A stretch of 5,873 bases of DNA from Marinospirillum sp. (lineage in GTDB: Bacteria > Pseudomonadota > Gammaproteobacteria > Pseudomonadales > Halomonadaceae): assembly GCF_014859565.1 (NCBI RefSeq), contig NZ_JACUUA010000197.1, forward strand, positions 1-5,873, given 5' to 3'. Shown piece by piece: positions 1 through 5,643 of this stretch. Below the pieces are notes generated by a model that had not been told where the DNA came from, did not search any database, and worked only from the letters and a program-made list of their open reading frames with translations. A program made the position numbers and the translations under genes. Position 1 is the first letter of the stretch, and every line of letters starts with the position of its first letter.

Positions 1-642
1 TTGCAAGGCATGACTGGCCTCACGTATTAGCAGAGAGTAACTGAGTGAGAGTAGCGAATTCACAGGGTCTTTGGGTGGGCGTTTATTGCGACCAGTAAAC
101 GCCCAGCTATCAGCAAAAAAGCTTCTATACCCTTCAAAATAATGACGGGCAGCGCTCCCCTCTATACCCAGGAGTTCTTCGCTTCCTGCTGAATGAAGGC
201 CGGACTGCAAAGCACTAATAGCTTTTCGCTTTTGCTGCACTAACCCCCGGTGTTTGGGCTGCAGCTGCACCAGTTGTTCAAGGTGGCTTGCCTGACTTTT
301 GAGCTTGGCTTCCATAAGCTCGCGTGAAGCCTGTATCCCGGCCTGGGTATCATGGATCAATGCGTACTGTTTGGCCCGGCGCTGGTAGGCCTTATGAGTA
401 AAGTTGATGCACTCGGTCATCATGGATTGGTTGCGAGGGTTAAGCACTGCAACACTGATGTCATGCTGGGCCAACTGATGCAGCAAGTGAATGGGTATAT
501 CGATGTTGGCGATTAGAGTCACCTGCTCCAACAGACGCAAAGGGATACTGGAGGGTTTGCGATCTGGACGATGGATTTTCAGGGCAAGGCCTTCAAGCTC
601 AAGACGCGTGTCTTTGTGGTCAATGATCAAATGCTGGGTCAT
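1..642 (-). CDS. cas1: CRISPR-associated endonuclease Cas1 (partial, C-terminus beyond left edge)
   Basis: Cas1 is the integrase of the Cas1-Cas2 complex that inserts new spacers at the CRISPR leader. I translated the 214 visible codons from the minus strand. The start is ATG at 642, preceded by AAAGAGG with a 6-base gap. Residues 1-80 form the beta-rich N-terminal domain. The catalytic domain shows the family hallmark GIEGSAARHYF (159-169), in which E161 is the expected first metal ligand. It is followed by NKRPPKDPVNSLLS (186-199). The His and Asp/Glu metal ligands of the complete protein (usually about 320-340 residues) would lie past the edge, so an intact active site cannot be confirmed. 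The gene begins 23 bases after cas2. Its own start and binding site rule out an N-terminal reverse transcriptase fusion, as found in some type III Cas1 proteins. Family assignment is secure; subtype is not. Confidence 0.95.
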   Translation of the reverse strand, partial: MTQHLIIDHKDTRLELEGLALKIHRPDRKPSSIPLRLLEQVTLIANIDIPIHLLHQLAQHDISVAVLNPRNQSMMTECINFTHKAYQRRAKQYALIHDTQAGIQASRELMEAKLKSQASHLEQLVQLQPKHRGLVQQKRKAISALQSGLHSAGSEELLGIEGSAARHYFEGYRSFFADSWAFTGRNKRPPKDPVNSLLSLSYSLLIREASHALQ

Positions 643-665
643 CGTGAACCTCTTTATTATTGATT

Positions 666-947
666 TCAGGAAACCAGCACCAGATCCTCATCCAGAGGGG
701 GCTGCGCCTGCCCCAAGTAGATGGGTTCTCGCTGGCTATCGAGGCGAATGCAAAACAGGCTTTCGCTTTGCGGGGTTTGCTGCTGTAGAGCTTGCACTAG
801 AGCCCCCTTCTCTACCCCGGTGAGATAGCACTCAAATGCAGAAAGCTGCTGACCGCTGGCCTGATGACGCAGGTGTTTTCTGGCCTGGCGCTGTAGGCGT
901 GGTATGCCCAGGTCATAGGCCAAAAAATAAAGCCCCCTCTTACTCAT
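666..947 (-). CDS. cas2: CRISPR-associated protein Cas2
   Basis: Cas2 is the small dimeric partner that bridges two Cas1 dimers during spacer integration. The 93-residue product has the ferredoxin-like Cas2 pattern. It opens with a beta strand, LYFLAYD (6-12), where D12 matches the conserved Asp. An Arg-rich helix follows (RLQRQARKHLR, 17-27), then the second hallmark strand SAFECYLT (36-43). Length is normal for the family. I chose ATG 947; a longer reading from a TTG at 974 would add nine residues before the typical Cas2 start and is less likely. The first 8 bases overlap the end of the phosphatase gene, which suggests translational coupling. Cas2 lies upstream of cas1, the reverse of the most common order. 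Confidence 0.93.
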   Translation of the reverse strand: MSKRGLYFLAYDLGIPRLQRQARKHLRHQASGQQLSAFECYLTGVEKGALVQALQQQTPQSESLFCIRLDSQREPIYLGQAQPPLDEDLVLVS

Positions 948-2043
948 GGGTATCCACCAGCCCGCTTGCGGCAAGCGCTATGCTGGCATCATCCCCTGTA
1001 GTGCCGCGTGTGAAGGCGTCCGAGTAAAACAGGCGAGTCAGGGTGCGGCGCTTGAGCTTGCCCTGACGCAAATCATTCAGCCAGCCACTGACTTGTGAGG
1101 ACACTTGAGAGCCGTCATTGGCCACCAGGCGGTCGGCGGCACCATCACTCATGGCGGCAAACCCAGTAAGGTTGTCAGTGGGATGAACACCGACCTGAAC
1201 ATCGCTGGGTTGCAAGTGATCATCAATAAAGGTGGTTTGATTGGCAAATTCACCTTTGCCAACTTCACCGAGGGTCCGCAATTCAGGATGAAGTTGGCCC
1301 TGTTCTTTACGCAGCTGCTCGACCACCAGCGCACCATCCCCAATCTTGACCCACAACAAATGTGCTTTGCCCTGGATTGCGAACAACAGCGTGCAGCGAA
1401 AATCTTTCTGGGGGCGGCGATGCTGGGTTGCCAGGTCATCCAGGATGCCCTTGGCATGTTTAACAAACAGCAAACCCTGGGCACGTGCCGTCTCTTCTGT
1501 GATGGCCTGGGGATCATCCAGCAAACTGCTCAGTTGCTTTTCCAGCGTATTGGCTAAGCGACCCAGGCCGGTGACAACCGCTTGAGAACCAATCTCCGAG
1601 ACTGCCGAGCTGCCCGCACCATCGGCAACCATGACCCAGGGTCGCGGGCTGGCTGCGGCAATAGCAGCATCCTGACAGGGCAAGGGTGGCCTGGCGTCCC
1701 GGTGGGATAACCCTGCCACTGCCTCATATAGGGCTTCCCACTTTTGATTGGGCAGAAAAAACTCTGGGACCGGTTCTTCTTCTACAGCCGTCTGGTCTGA
1801 CTGATCCAGCACTTCAGGGTTTTCTTTGGCGGTGTTTGTTGTGTTTTTTTCTTGGTTATCTTCTGTGGGAGCATCGCTATCTGAAACCTCCTCAGGCATT
1901 TTATGAACCTCAGCTTTTGGTTCTTGGGCCAAGGCTTCAGGTGCAGTTGGTTGTTGCATGGGCATGGACGTTTCCTCTGGAGCGGCTTCAGGGTGTTTTG
2001 GTTTTTTATTGCGCTTGAGTGTGAGTCTGGGCAATCTGGGCAT
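940..2043 (-). CDS. PP2C-family serine/threonine phosphatase with long disordered N-terminus
   Basis: This is a metal-dependent (PPM/PP2C) protein phosphatase of 367 residues, expected to remove phosphate from Ser/Thr, most likely on substrates of the adjacent kinase. The catalytic domain spans about residues 100-360 and keeps the metal-site landmarks: CQDA (123-126), VADGAGSS (139-146, with D141), KIGDGALV (233-240), MSDGA (298-302, with D300) and GDDASIALA (350-358). Residues 1-95 are Pro/Glu/Lys/Thr-rich and look disordered; the stretch after about residue 40 is mostly acidic. No membrane segment is visible. The ATG at 2043 has AGGAG with a 6-base gap. The gene starts 20 bases after the kinase and overlaps cas2 by 8 bases. 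The kinase, vWA and PP2C set corresponds to the TerY-P triad. Its target and its role in CRISPR immunity are unknown. Confidence 0.9.
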   Translation of the reverse strand: MPRLPRLTLKRNKKPKHPEAAPEETSMPMQQPTAPEALAQEPKAEVHKMPEEVSDSDAPTEDNQEKNTTNTAKENPEVLDQSDQTAVEEEPVPEFFLPNQKWEALYEAVAGLSHRDARPPLPCQDAAIAAASPRPWVMVADGAGSSAVSEIGSQAVVTGLGRLANTLEKQLSSLLDDPQAITEETARAQGLLFVKHAKGILDDLATQHRRPQKDFRCTLLFAIQGKAHLLWVKIGDGALVVEQLRKEQGQLHPELRTLGEVGKGEFANQTTFIDDHLQPSDVQVGVHPTDNLTGFAAMSDGAADRLVANDGSQVSSQVSGWLNDLRQGKLKRRTLTRLFYSDAFTRGTTGDDASIALAASGLVDTHE

Positions 2044-2063
2044 GGTGTGCTCCTGAGCAGTTT

Positions 2064-3059
2064 TTAACTGTGAGTTGCGGACTGGCTGTTGCCACGATAA
2101 GTGTTTGATTTGGGGGCAGAAGGCCGGATGGCTGTTTCATGCCAGCCCTTGTCCATTTCCTTGCGGTATCGCCGCAAAGCCTCCAGCCACTCCACTGGGG
2201 TTGCGCGTTTGCTGGGGTCATCGGCACCCTCGGTAAAGGTCTGAATGAACAGGCTTTTCAGGCGGTGCGGCATGTGGCTCCAGATGTTGTACCAGTCGCC
2301 CTTGGGAATTCCCTTGTTGCCAATCCCATAAGCAAAATTGCCCCGCTTCAGGTTGGTCACCGGATCTTCACCACCCACTATGTCATAGGGATGGCGGCCC
2401 AGTACCAAGCATTTGAAGAAGATAATGGCCAGAGAAAAGGCTTCGCTTTCAGGTGTGCGCACCAAGGAGGAAAACGACTTTCCCTGGTGCTCCTTGGGGG
2501 TCAGATCGGCGCTGCCCACAGGATTGGGGTAATGCTGGCCATTAACCTGAATCTGATAGCTGTCGCAGTCAATCAAGGTCACCTCATCACTTCCTGGATC
2601 ACAAAGGATGTTATGGAGGTTGTAATCCCCGACCATCACGCCTTGACTGTGCAAAACCCGCAGGTGCTGAACCAGCTGAATCAGATAGTCCACCAAGCCA
2701 CGCCGATCTAAGCCTGGAAAGTGCTTTTTGTAAAGCAGTGCATGAGCTAGATAAAACATGGGCTTGCCCTGTGCACGATACATGGCATAGCCGATCCAGC
2801 GCTGGTTGGCGTCATAAGCACTGATCAAGGGCCAACTCACACCTTTCTGCTGTCGGAGTTGACTTACTGCACGCATGGCTTCCACCTTTTTTTCCAGCTC
2901 AGCGCCGCGCTTTTGCAACTGCTCGGGATGATACAGCTTCACCAGCACGTCCTTGCGGTTAGCCAGGGGGTAAACCTCCCCCTCGCCTCCTTTGGCAAGC
3001 AGCTCACCCAGGTGTTGTTCCTGGTGGTTCACATCAAAAACATGGCGTTGGCTGGTCAT
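2064..3059 (-). CDS. Protein kinase of the TerY-P triad type (COG4248-like)
   Basis: This is a 331-residue Ser/Thr-type protein kinase fold. Visible motifs from ATG 3059 are a glycine loop KGGEGEVY (23-30), the phosphate-binding Lys in VLVKLY (K41), a catalytic loop VGDYNLHNIL (143-152, with D145 and N150) and a metal-binding segment LIDCDSY (162-168, with D164) in place of DFG. Then come PKEHQG (188-193) at the APE position and GRHPYD (221-226) in the C-lobe. DCD for DFG and the IDxDS pattern resemble the COG4248 kinases found beside vWA and PP2C genes. The C-terminal 30 residues are Ser/Thr/Lys-rich; no zinc ribbon, helix-hairpin-helix or membrane segment is visible. I preferred ATG 3059, with GAGG 5 bases upstream, over an in-frame TTG at 3083. 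The catalytic residues look intact, so activity is plausible; the substrate is unknown. Confidence 0.88.
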   Translation of the reverse strand: MTSQRHVFDVNHQEQHLGELLAKGGEGEVYPLANRKDVLVKLYHPEQLQKRGAELEKKVEAMRAVSQLRQQKGVSWPLISAYDANQRWIGYAMYRAQGKPMFYLAHALLYKKHFPGLDRRGLVDYLIQLVQHLRVLHSQGVMVGDYNLHNILCDPGSDEVTLIDCDSYQIQVNGQHYPNPVGSADLTPKEHQGKSFSSLVRTPESEAFSLAIIFFKCLVLGRHPYDIVGGEDPVTNLKRGNFAYGIGNKGIPKGDWYNIWSHMPHRLKSLFIQTFTEGADDPSKRATPVEWLEALRRYRKEMDKGWHETAIRPSAPKSNTYRGNSQSATHS

Positions 3060-3113
3060 GGGCACCTCGACTGAGTGGGTCAAAAAATTAGAGAAAATTC
3101 ACTGCTTGTAAAG

Positions 3114-3127
3114 TGGCCGTCCCTGGC
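3114..3127. repeat. Short intergenic repeat, copy 1 (14 bases)
   Basis: TGGCCGTCCCTGGC is found here, 27 bases past the vWA stop codon, and again at 4791-4804. With the next bases, GGCC recurs 6 bases later, allowing a small 4-base-pair hairpin. It may belong to a short genome-wide repeat family or be a weak 3'-end structure. There is no following T-run on either strand, so it does not look like an intrinsic terminator. Confidence 0.4.
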
Positions 3128-3153
3128 CTGCCTGTTGTCCTAACTCTTTGCGC

Positions 3154-3912
3154 CTAGATGCTGGCCCAACCATCCATGGGCGGCAGATCCACACTGGCGG
3201 TGGTCGAAGCAGAGTTGGAGACCCGGCTCATGCTGGCCGAAAGCCACTCAAAAAACTCACCGAACTTCAGCCCGTCCAGTTTGATGGCTGGTCGATGAGA
3301 AAACTCACCCAGGGTCTGTAGCTCTGCCCCTTCTACGCCGACCACCAAAGACACCAGCTTGCGGTTGGAAGAAAGCTGCTTGGCCTTGGCCGCTGCTGAC
3401 TGCCAGCTGTCGTTGGGGGCACCGTCGCTGATCACCACCAGCCAGGGCTGAAAATAGGCGACCCCGGCACTGCGGTACTGAGCTTTGCGCTCTTCCAGCT
3501 TCTTGAGTGCCAGATCGACAGCACCCCCTAGTGGAGTCATACCCCCGGCACTGAAAGAGTTGCAGTGGTCGATGTCCATTGCCGCTGTAAAAGGCAGCTG
3601 CTCGTCAATGCGGCCACCTGCGGTGATGACCCCCACTTCCACTGAGCAGGACGCGACTTCGTCGTCGTTCAGTGCTTGCAGAAAGTGCTGAAACCCGGCA
3701 TTCAACTGCTGAATCGGTGCTCCGCCCATAGAGGCCGAGGTATCCAGCACCACCATGCAGGGGCAGCGGGGTGAAGGGTTTTCGATCAGGTCGTTGCTGG
3801 TTGCGAGTTCGTAGCGGCTCATGGTGTCACCTCTCTGTGTGGATGCTGAAGACTGGCTGGTTGCCGTAACTGACTGGCTAAGGGTTTGTGCCAGTTGGCT
3901 GAAAAAGCTCAT
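3154..3912 (-). CDS. TerY-like von Willebrand factor A (vWA) domain protein
   Basis: vWA domains bind metal through a MIDAS site and mediate protein-protein contacts. The 252-residue product carries all three MIDAS elements: DTSAS (57-61), T126 in MTPLGG (125-130), and D163 in ISDGAPND (161-168). The run from ENPSPRCPC (44-52) through the C-terminus resembles the cytoplasmic TerY-type vWA proteins, with no signal peptide. Two starts are possible. ATG 3912 has GGAG with an 8-base gap. ATG 3822, at residue 31, has a stronger GAGAGG with a 7-base gap, and fits the usual TerY start better. The extra 30 residues are Ser/Gln/Thr-rich and lie outside the domain. The gene is followed by the kinase after 94 bases. 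It probably acts as the scaffold or sensor of the kinase-phosphatase pair, as inferred for TerY-P triads. Confidence 0.9.
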   Translation of the reverse strand: MSFFSQLAQTLSQSVTATSQSSASTQRGDTMSRYELATSNDLIENPSPRCPCMVVLDTSASMGGAPIQQLNAGFQHFLQALNDDEVASCSVEVGVITAGGRIDEQLPFTAAMDIDHCNSFSAGGMTPLGGAVDLALKKLEERKAQYRSAGVAYFQPWLVVISDGAPNDSWQSAAAKAKQLSSNRKLVSLVVGVEGAELQTLGEFSHRPAIKLDGLKFGEFFEWLSASMSRVSNSASTTASVDLPPMDGWASI

Positions 3913-3956
3913 GGGCGTTTCTCCGTTTCGGTTGTTCGGTTTTCTTAATGCGGTGT

Positions 3957-4688
3957 TTAGTCTTCAAACAGTGACCAAAGGCCGTAGGCAACGGCACCTG
4001 CTGCGACACCGACAGCCAGCCCTACGGGACCGCCCAGGCTGCCACCCGCTGCTGCACTCTTGCCTGCGAATGCGGCGAATCCAGCGGTTGATGCCATTGA
4101 GGAAACCCCTGCTGAAGTCAAGGCACTGGCCCCAGTTCCAGCCAGAGCGCTGGTCCCTGCATGCAGTGCCGTTTTGGATGCGGCCTGGCCAACAAAGGAA
4201 GCCGTCGCTCGTTTACCACCTTCATTGAGAAGGCTCTTGCTGGCCTGGGTGATCAGAGCTTCCGCTGTTTTCTTGCTGGCATAGGTGCGAGCGATATTTA
4301 CACCCGCAAAAGTGCCTGCTGTTGTAGCTCCTGCAGCTGCACGATTGACCTGACCACTGCGTTTCTTCCCGGTAATGCACCAGGTTGCAAAGTGCTCGCA
4401 GTTGTTGAAAATCAGGTTGTAATCCTTTTTGCCCAGCTGACTATAAGCACGACGGACAACCTCTTCGTCGGAGTAGCGAGCATTGGTATGCAACACAGCC
4501 GTGGGCTTTTTGCAGTTACCCCTGAAAGCAACCAGTGTGGTTTTTTCAATCTGGCCAGTCGCCTTGGAGGCAAGTCCATTTGCTGACCCTGAAAAATGAA
4601 TAACCTGATCCTTCCCAACATAGATACCGTGGTGGGTATAACCGAAACGGGTCACTTTGATATGGGTGCCTGGGGTCAAATTGCTCAT
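3957..4688 (-). CDS. LRAT/NlpC-P60-like cysteine acyltransferase-fold protein with Ala/Gly-rich C-terminus
   Basis: This 243-residue protein has an N-terminal domain (about 1-110) with the permuted papain-like layout of the LRAT family, whose members transfer or cleave acyl groups on lipids. Supporting residues are H19 in THHGIYVG (18-25), H31 in VIHFSG (29-34), and the nucleophile candidate C97 in NNCEHFATWC (95-104). Residues 117-240 are strikingly rich in Ala, Gly, Ser and Thr. The last part (about 213-241) is a hydrophobic, glycine-zipper-like stretch that could enter or perturb a membrane. No signal peptide is seen, so the catalytic part is probably cytoplasmic. ATG 4688 has GAGG with a 9-base gap. 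It sits upstream of the vWA gene by 44 bases and downstream of a 127-base intergenic region. I infer a lipid- or membrane-directed effector; the substrate cannot be read from the sequence. Confidence 0.8.
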   Translation of the reverse strand: MSNLTPGTHIKVTRFGYTHHGIYVGKDQVIHFSGSANGLASKATGQIEKTTLVAFRGNCKKPTAVLHTNARYSDEEVVRRAYSQLGKKDYNLIFNNCEHFATWCITGKKRSGQVNRAAAGATTAGTFAGVNIARTYASKKTAEALITQASKSLLNEGGKRATASFVGQAASKTALHAGTSALAGTGASALTSAGVSSMASTAGFAAFAGKSAAAGGSLGGPVGLAVGVAAGAVAYGLWSLFED

Positions 4689-4762
4689 GGTGTCTTACCT
4701 CGCGGTTGCTTCAGGTTATTAAGTGTTTAAGTATCAAGCATTGCGTTAAAAATGATGAACAA

Positions 4763-4776
4763 ACAAACTTGTGAGC
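4763..4776 (-). promoter_or_regulatory. Candidate operator upstream of the LRAT-like gene
   Basis: On the minus strand this reads GCTCACAAGTTTGT, an exact 14-base match to 5543-5556 in the csx16/CARF divergent region. Its core ACAAGTTTGT is a near-palindrome of the form ACAA-NN-TTGT. It lies about 75 bases before the start of the LRAT-like gene, followed by an AT-rich stretch in which I found no convincing promoter boxes. Recurrence only in intergenic DNA suggests a regulator-binding site; this is inference. Confidence 0.4.
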
Positions 4777-4790
4777 TCTTTTCTCTGCCT

Positions 4791-4804
4791 TGGCCGTCCC
4801 TGGC
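4791..4804. repeat. Short intergenic repeat, copy 2 (14 bases)
   Basis: This is an exact copy of the 14 bases at 3114-3127, located 11 bases beyond the stop codon of the 89-residue gene. Like copy 1, it lies just downstream of a minus-strand gene and in the same orientation. Its function is unknown. Confidence 0.4.
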
Positions 4805-4815
4805 TTGGCGCTGAA

Positions 4816-5085
4816 TTAACGACCATCCAGAACCTTCTGGAAAAACTCCATCACCTTGCTTTCAGCTCCCCAGGCGTGACGAACATCCTGCTCATCCAGA
4901 ATACGGCAGTGGCCAGTGACCGAGTTGCGTTGTACCCTCCAGCCATCGCATTGCGCCAGGTTGTTCCACCAGAGCTCTCCACCCATGGTGGGAGTCTTGA
5001 TGTTGGGCAGCAGGCCAATCCGCTCAATCAAATCAGGCGAAGAAACCAAAATACCGAGGGCGACCTTGAGTGCTTGGTTGTTCAT
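4816..5085 (-). CDS. Small conserved-looking protein of unknown function (89 residues)
   Basis: I do not recognise this family. It is probably a real gene: ATG 5085 follows AGAGGA with a proper gap, it is co-oriented with its neighbours, and its composition is that of a folded soluble protein. Residues 1-27 look helical. The central part (31-64) holds tightly spaced residues of a kind often conserved: TPTMGG (31-36), two Trp (39-40), GWR (48-50), QRN (52-54) and TGHCRILD (57-64). A final helix ends at about residue 87. There is no signal peptide, membrane segment or zinc-finger cysteine pattern; Cys46 and Cys60 are the only cysteines. It stands between csx16 (94 bases upstream) and the LRAT-like gene (127 bases downstream). 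It could be an adaptor or regulator of the triad, or an antitoxin-like partner of the LRAT-like protein; neither is shown. Confidence 0.7.
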   Translation of the reverse strand: MNNQALKVALGILVSSPDLIERIGLLPNIKTPTMGGELWWNNLAQCDGWRVQRNSVTGHCRILDEQDVRHAWGAESKVMEFFQKVLDGR

Positions 5086-5179
5086 GCTTGTGTTCCTCTG
5101 TTGCTTGGCGATGGCGGGAATAATCCCAAATTCAGTTGGTTTTCGTCTTCAGATATAAATTTATGGGTCCGTACTTGTA

Positions 5180-5473
5180 CTAATCCCAGGGTAGTAATAG
5201 AAAGCGCTGCAACTGAACATTGCACTCTTGCATTTGCGCATAACTCAACTCTTGCCCACGCAAGCTGTGTGGCACATCCATAGATAGGTGCCAGTATTCA
5301 GCACGACGTGAACAAACCTCGGCAGCCAGGTGGATTGGCAAGGTGCCAATCACCCGGTCCCCAGCGGTTACCTGCTCTGGAATTAGGTGGGGTACTTGCT
5401 CATCGACAAGGAAATCTTGAGCAGCAAGCCACTCTAATGCGCCGGGATGGCGACTAACGAACCAGGTTTTCAT
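5180..5473 (-). CDS. csx16: CRISPR-associated protein Csx16 (VVA1548 family)
   Basis: The 97-residue product matches Csx16. The opening MKTWFVSRHPGALEWL is the family signature, followed by VIGTLPIHLAAEVCSR (42-57) and a C-terminal SLRGQELS segment (70-77). Csx16 is a small Rossmann-like protein confined to type III CRISPR loci and predicted to be a ring nuclease, one that degrades cyclic oligoadenylate and so switches off the Cas10 signal. Length is typical of the family and no truncation is seen. ATG 5473 has GGAGG with a 7-base gap. It is the first gene of the leftward run and diverges from a CARF-domain gene, a pairing consistent with a shared second messenger. Family assignment is strong; enzymatic activity is predicted rather than read from the sequence. 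Confidence 0.92.
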   Translation of the reverse strand: MKTWFVSRHPGALEWLAAQDFLVDEQVPHLIPEQVTAGDRVIGTLPIHLAAEVCSRRAEYWHLSMDVPHSLRGQELSYAQMQECNVQLQRFLLLPWD

Positions 5474-5542
5474 GGCGAGGCCTCCGAGGCTTGTTGCGAA
5501 AGTTGAGGTGTGTAGATTAGTGAAAAAAACAGCCTACGGTTC

Positions 5543-5577
5543 GCTCACAAGTTTGTCGGCTTTTTCTCACAAACTTG
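5543..5577. promoter_or_regulatory. Inverted repeat in the csx16/CARF divergent region, candidate operator
   Basis: A perfect 9-base inverted repeat, CAAGTTTGT (5548-5556) and ACAAACTTG (5569-5577), encloses 12 bases. Each arm is also preceded on the plus strand by CTCA, so CTCACAA occurs twice, 22 bases apart. The left arm extends to GCTCACAAGTTTGT, identical to the minus-strand element at 4763-4776. The right arm overlaps the proposed -35 box of the CARF gene, which favours a repressor site over a terminator. A short AGCC/GGCT pairing with flanking A- and T-runs (5523-5565) is an alternative, weaker structure. Confidence 0.45.
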
Positions 5578-5604
5578 GCAACCTGCCCGAAAGGCTTTTT
5601 TTAT
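5575..5604 (+). promoter_or_regulatory. Possible sigma-70 promoter for the CARF gene
   Basis: TTGGCA (5575-5580) matches five of six positions of a -35 box. After an 18-base spacer, TTTTAT (5599-5604) matches four of six positions of a -10 box. This would give a leader of roughly 30 bases before the CARF start at 5644. The -10 box is poor, so this is only a candidate. Confidence 0.3.
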
Positions 5605-5643
5605 GGTCTACTCTCGCTATCAACTTATTCCAAGGAGCGTCCT

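Noticed and set aside
948..974. Upstream TTG start for cas2
   Set aside because: It would add nine residues before the normal Cas2 N-terminus; ATG 947 fits the family and the overlap with the PP2C gene.
1105..1557. Plus-strand open frame of 150 codons
   Set aside because: It is antisense to the PP2C catalytic region and shows no family motif.
2139..2711. Plus-strand open frame of 190 codons
   Set aside because: It lies wholly opposite the kinase, whose motifs are clear; the translation shows no recognisable domain.
5086..5179. Possible minus-strand promoter in the gap after csx16 (TATATC-like box near 5151-5156) and the short palindrome GGGA-ATAA-TCCC at 5116-5127
   Set aside because: No acceptable -35 box at the right distance, and the palindrome is too short to support a call.
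4771..5283. Plus-strand open frame of 170 codons
   Set aside because: It runs antisense across the 89-residue gene, an intergenic gap and the end of csx16; this is not a credible gene.
5544..5572. CTCACAA direct repeats considered as CRISPR repeat remnants
   Set aside because: They are only 7 bases long and 22 apart, much shorter than CRISPR repeats; an inverted-repeat operator explains them better.
5585..5602. Possible terminator: GCC, CGAAA, GGC followed by seven T
   Set aside because: The stem is only three base pairs and it lies just upstream of a rightward gene start, so the T-run is better read as promoter or spacer.
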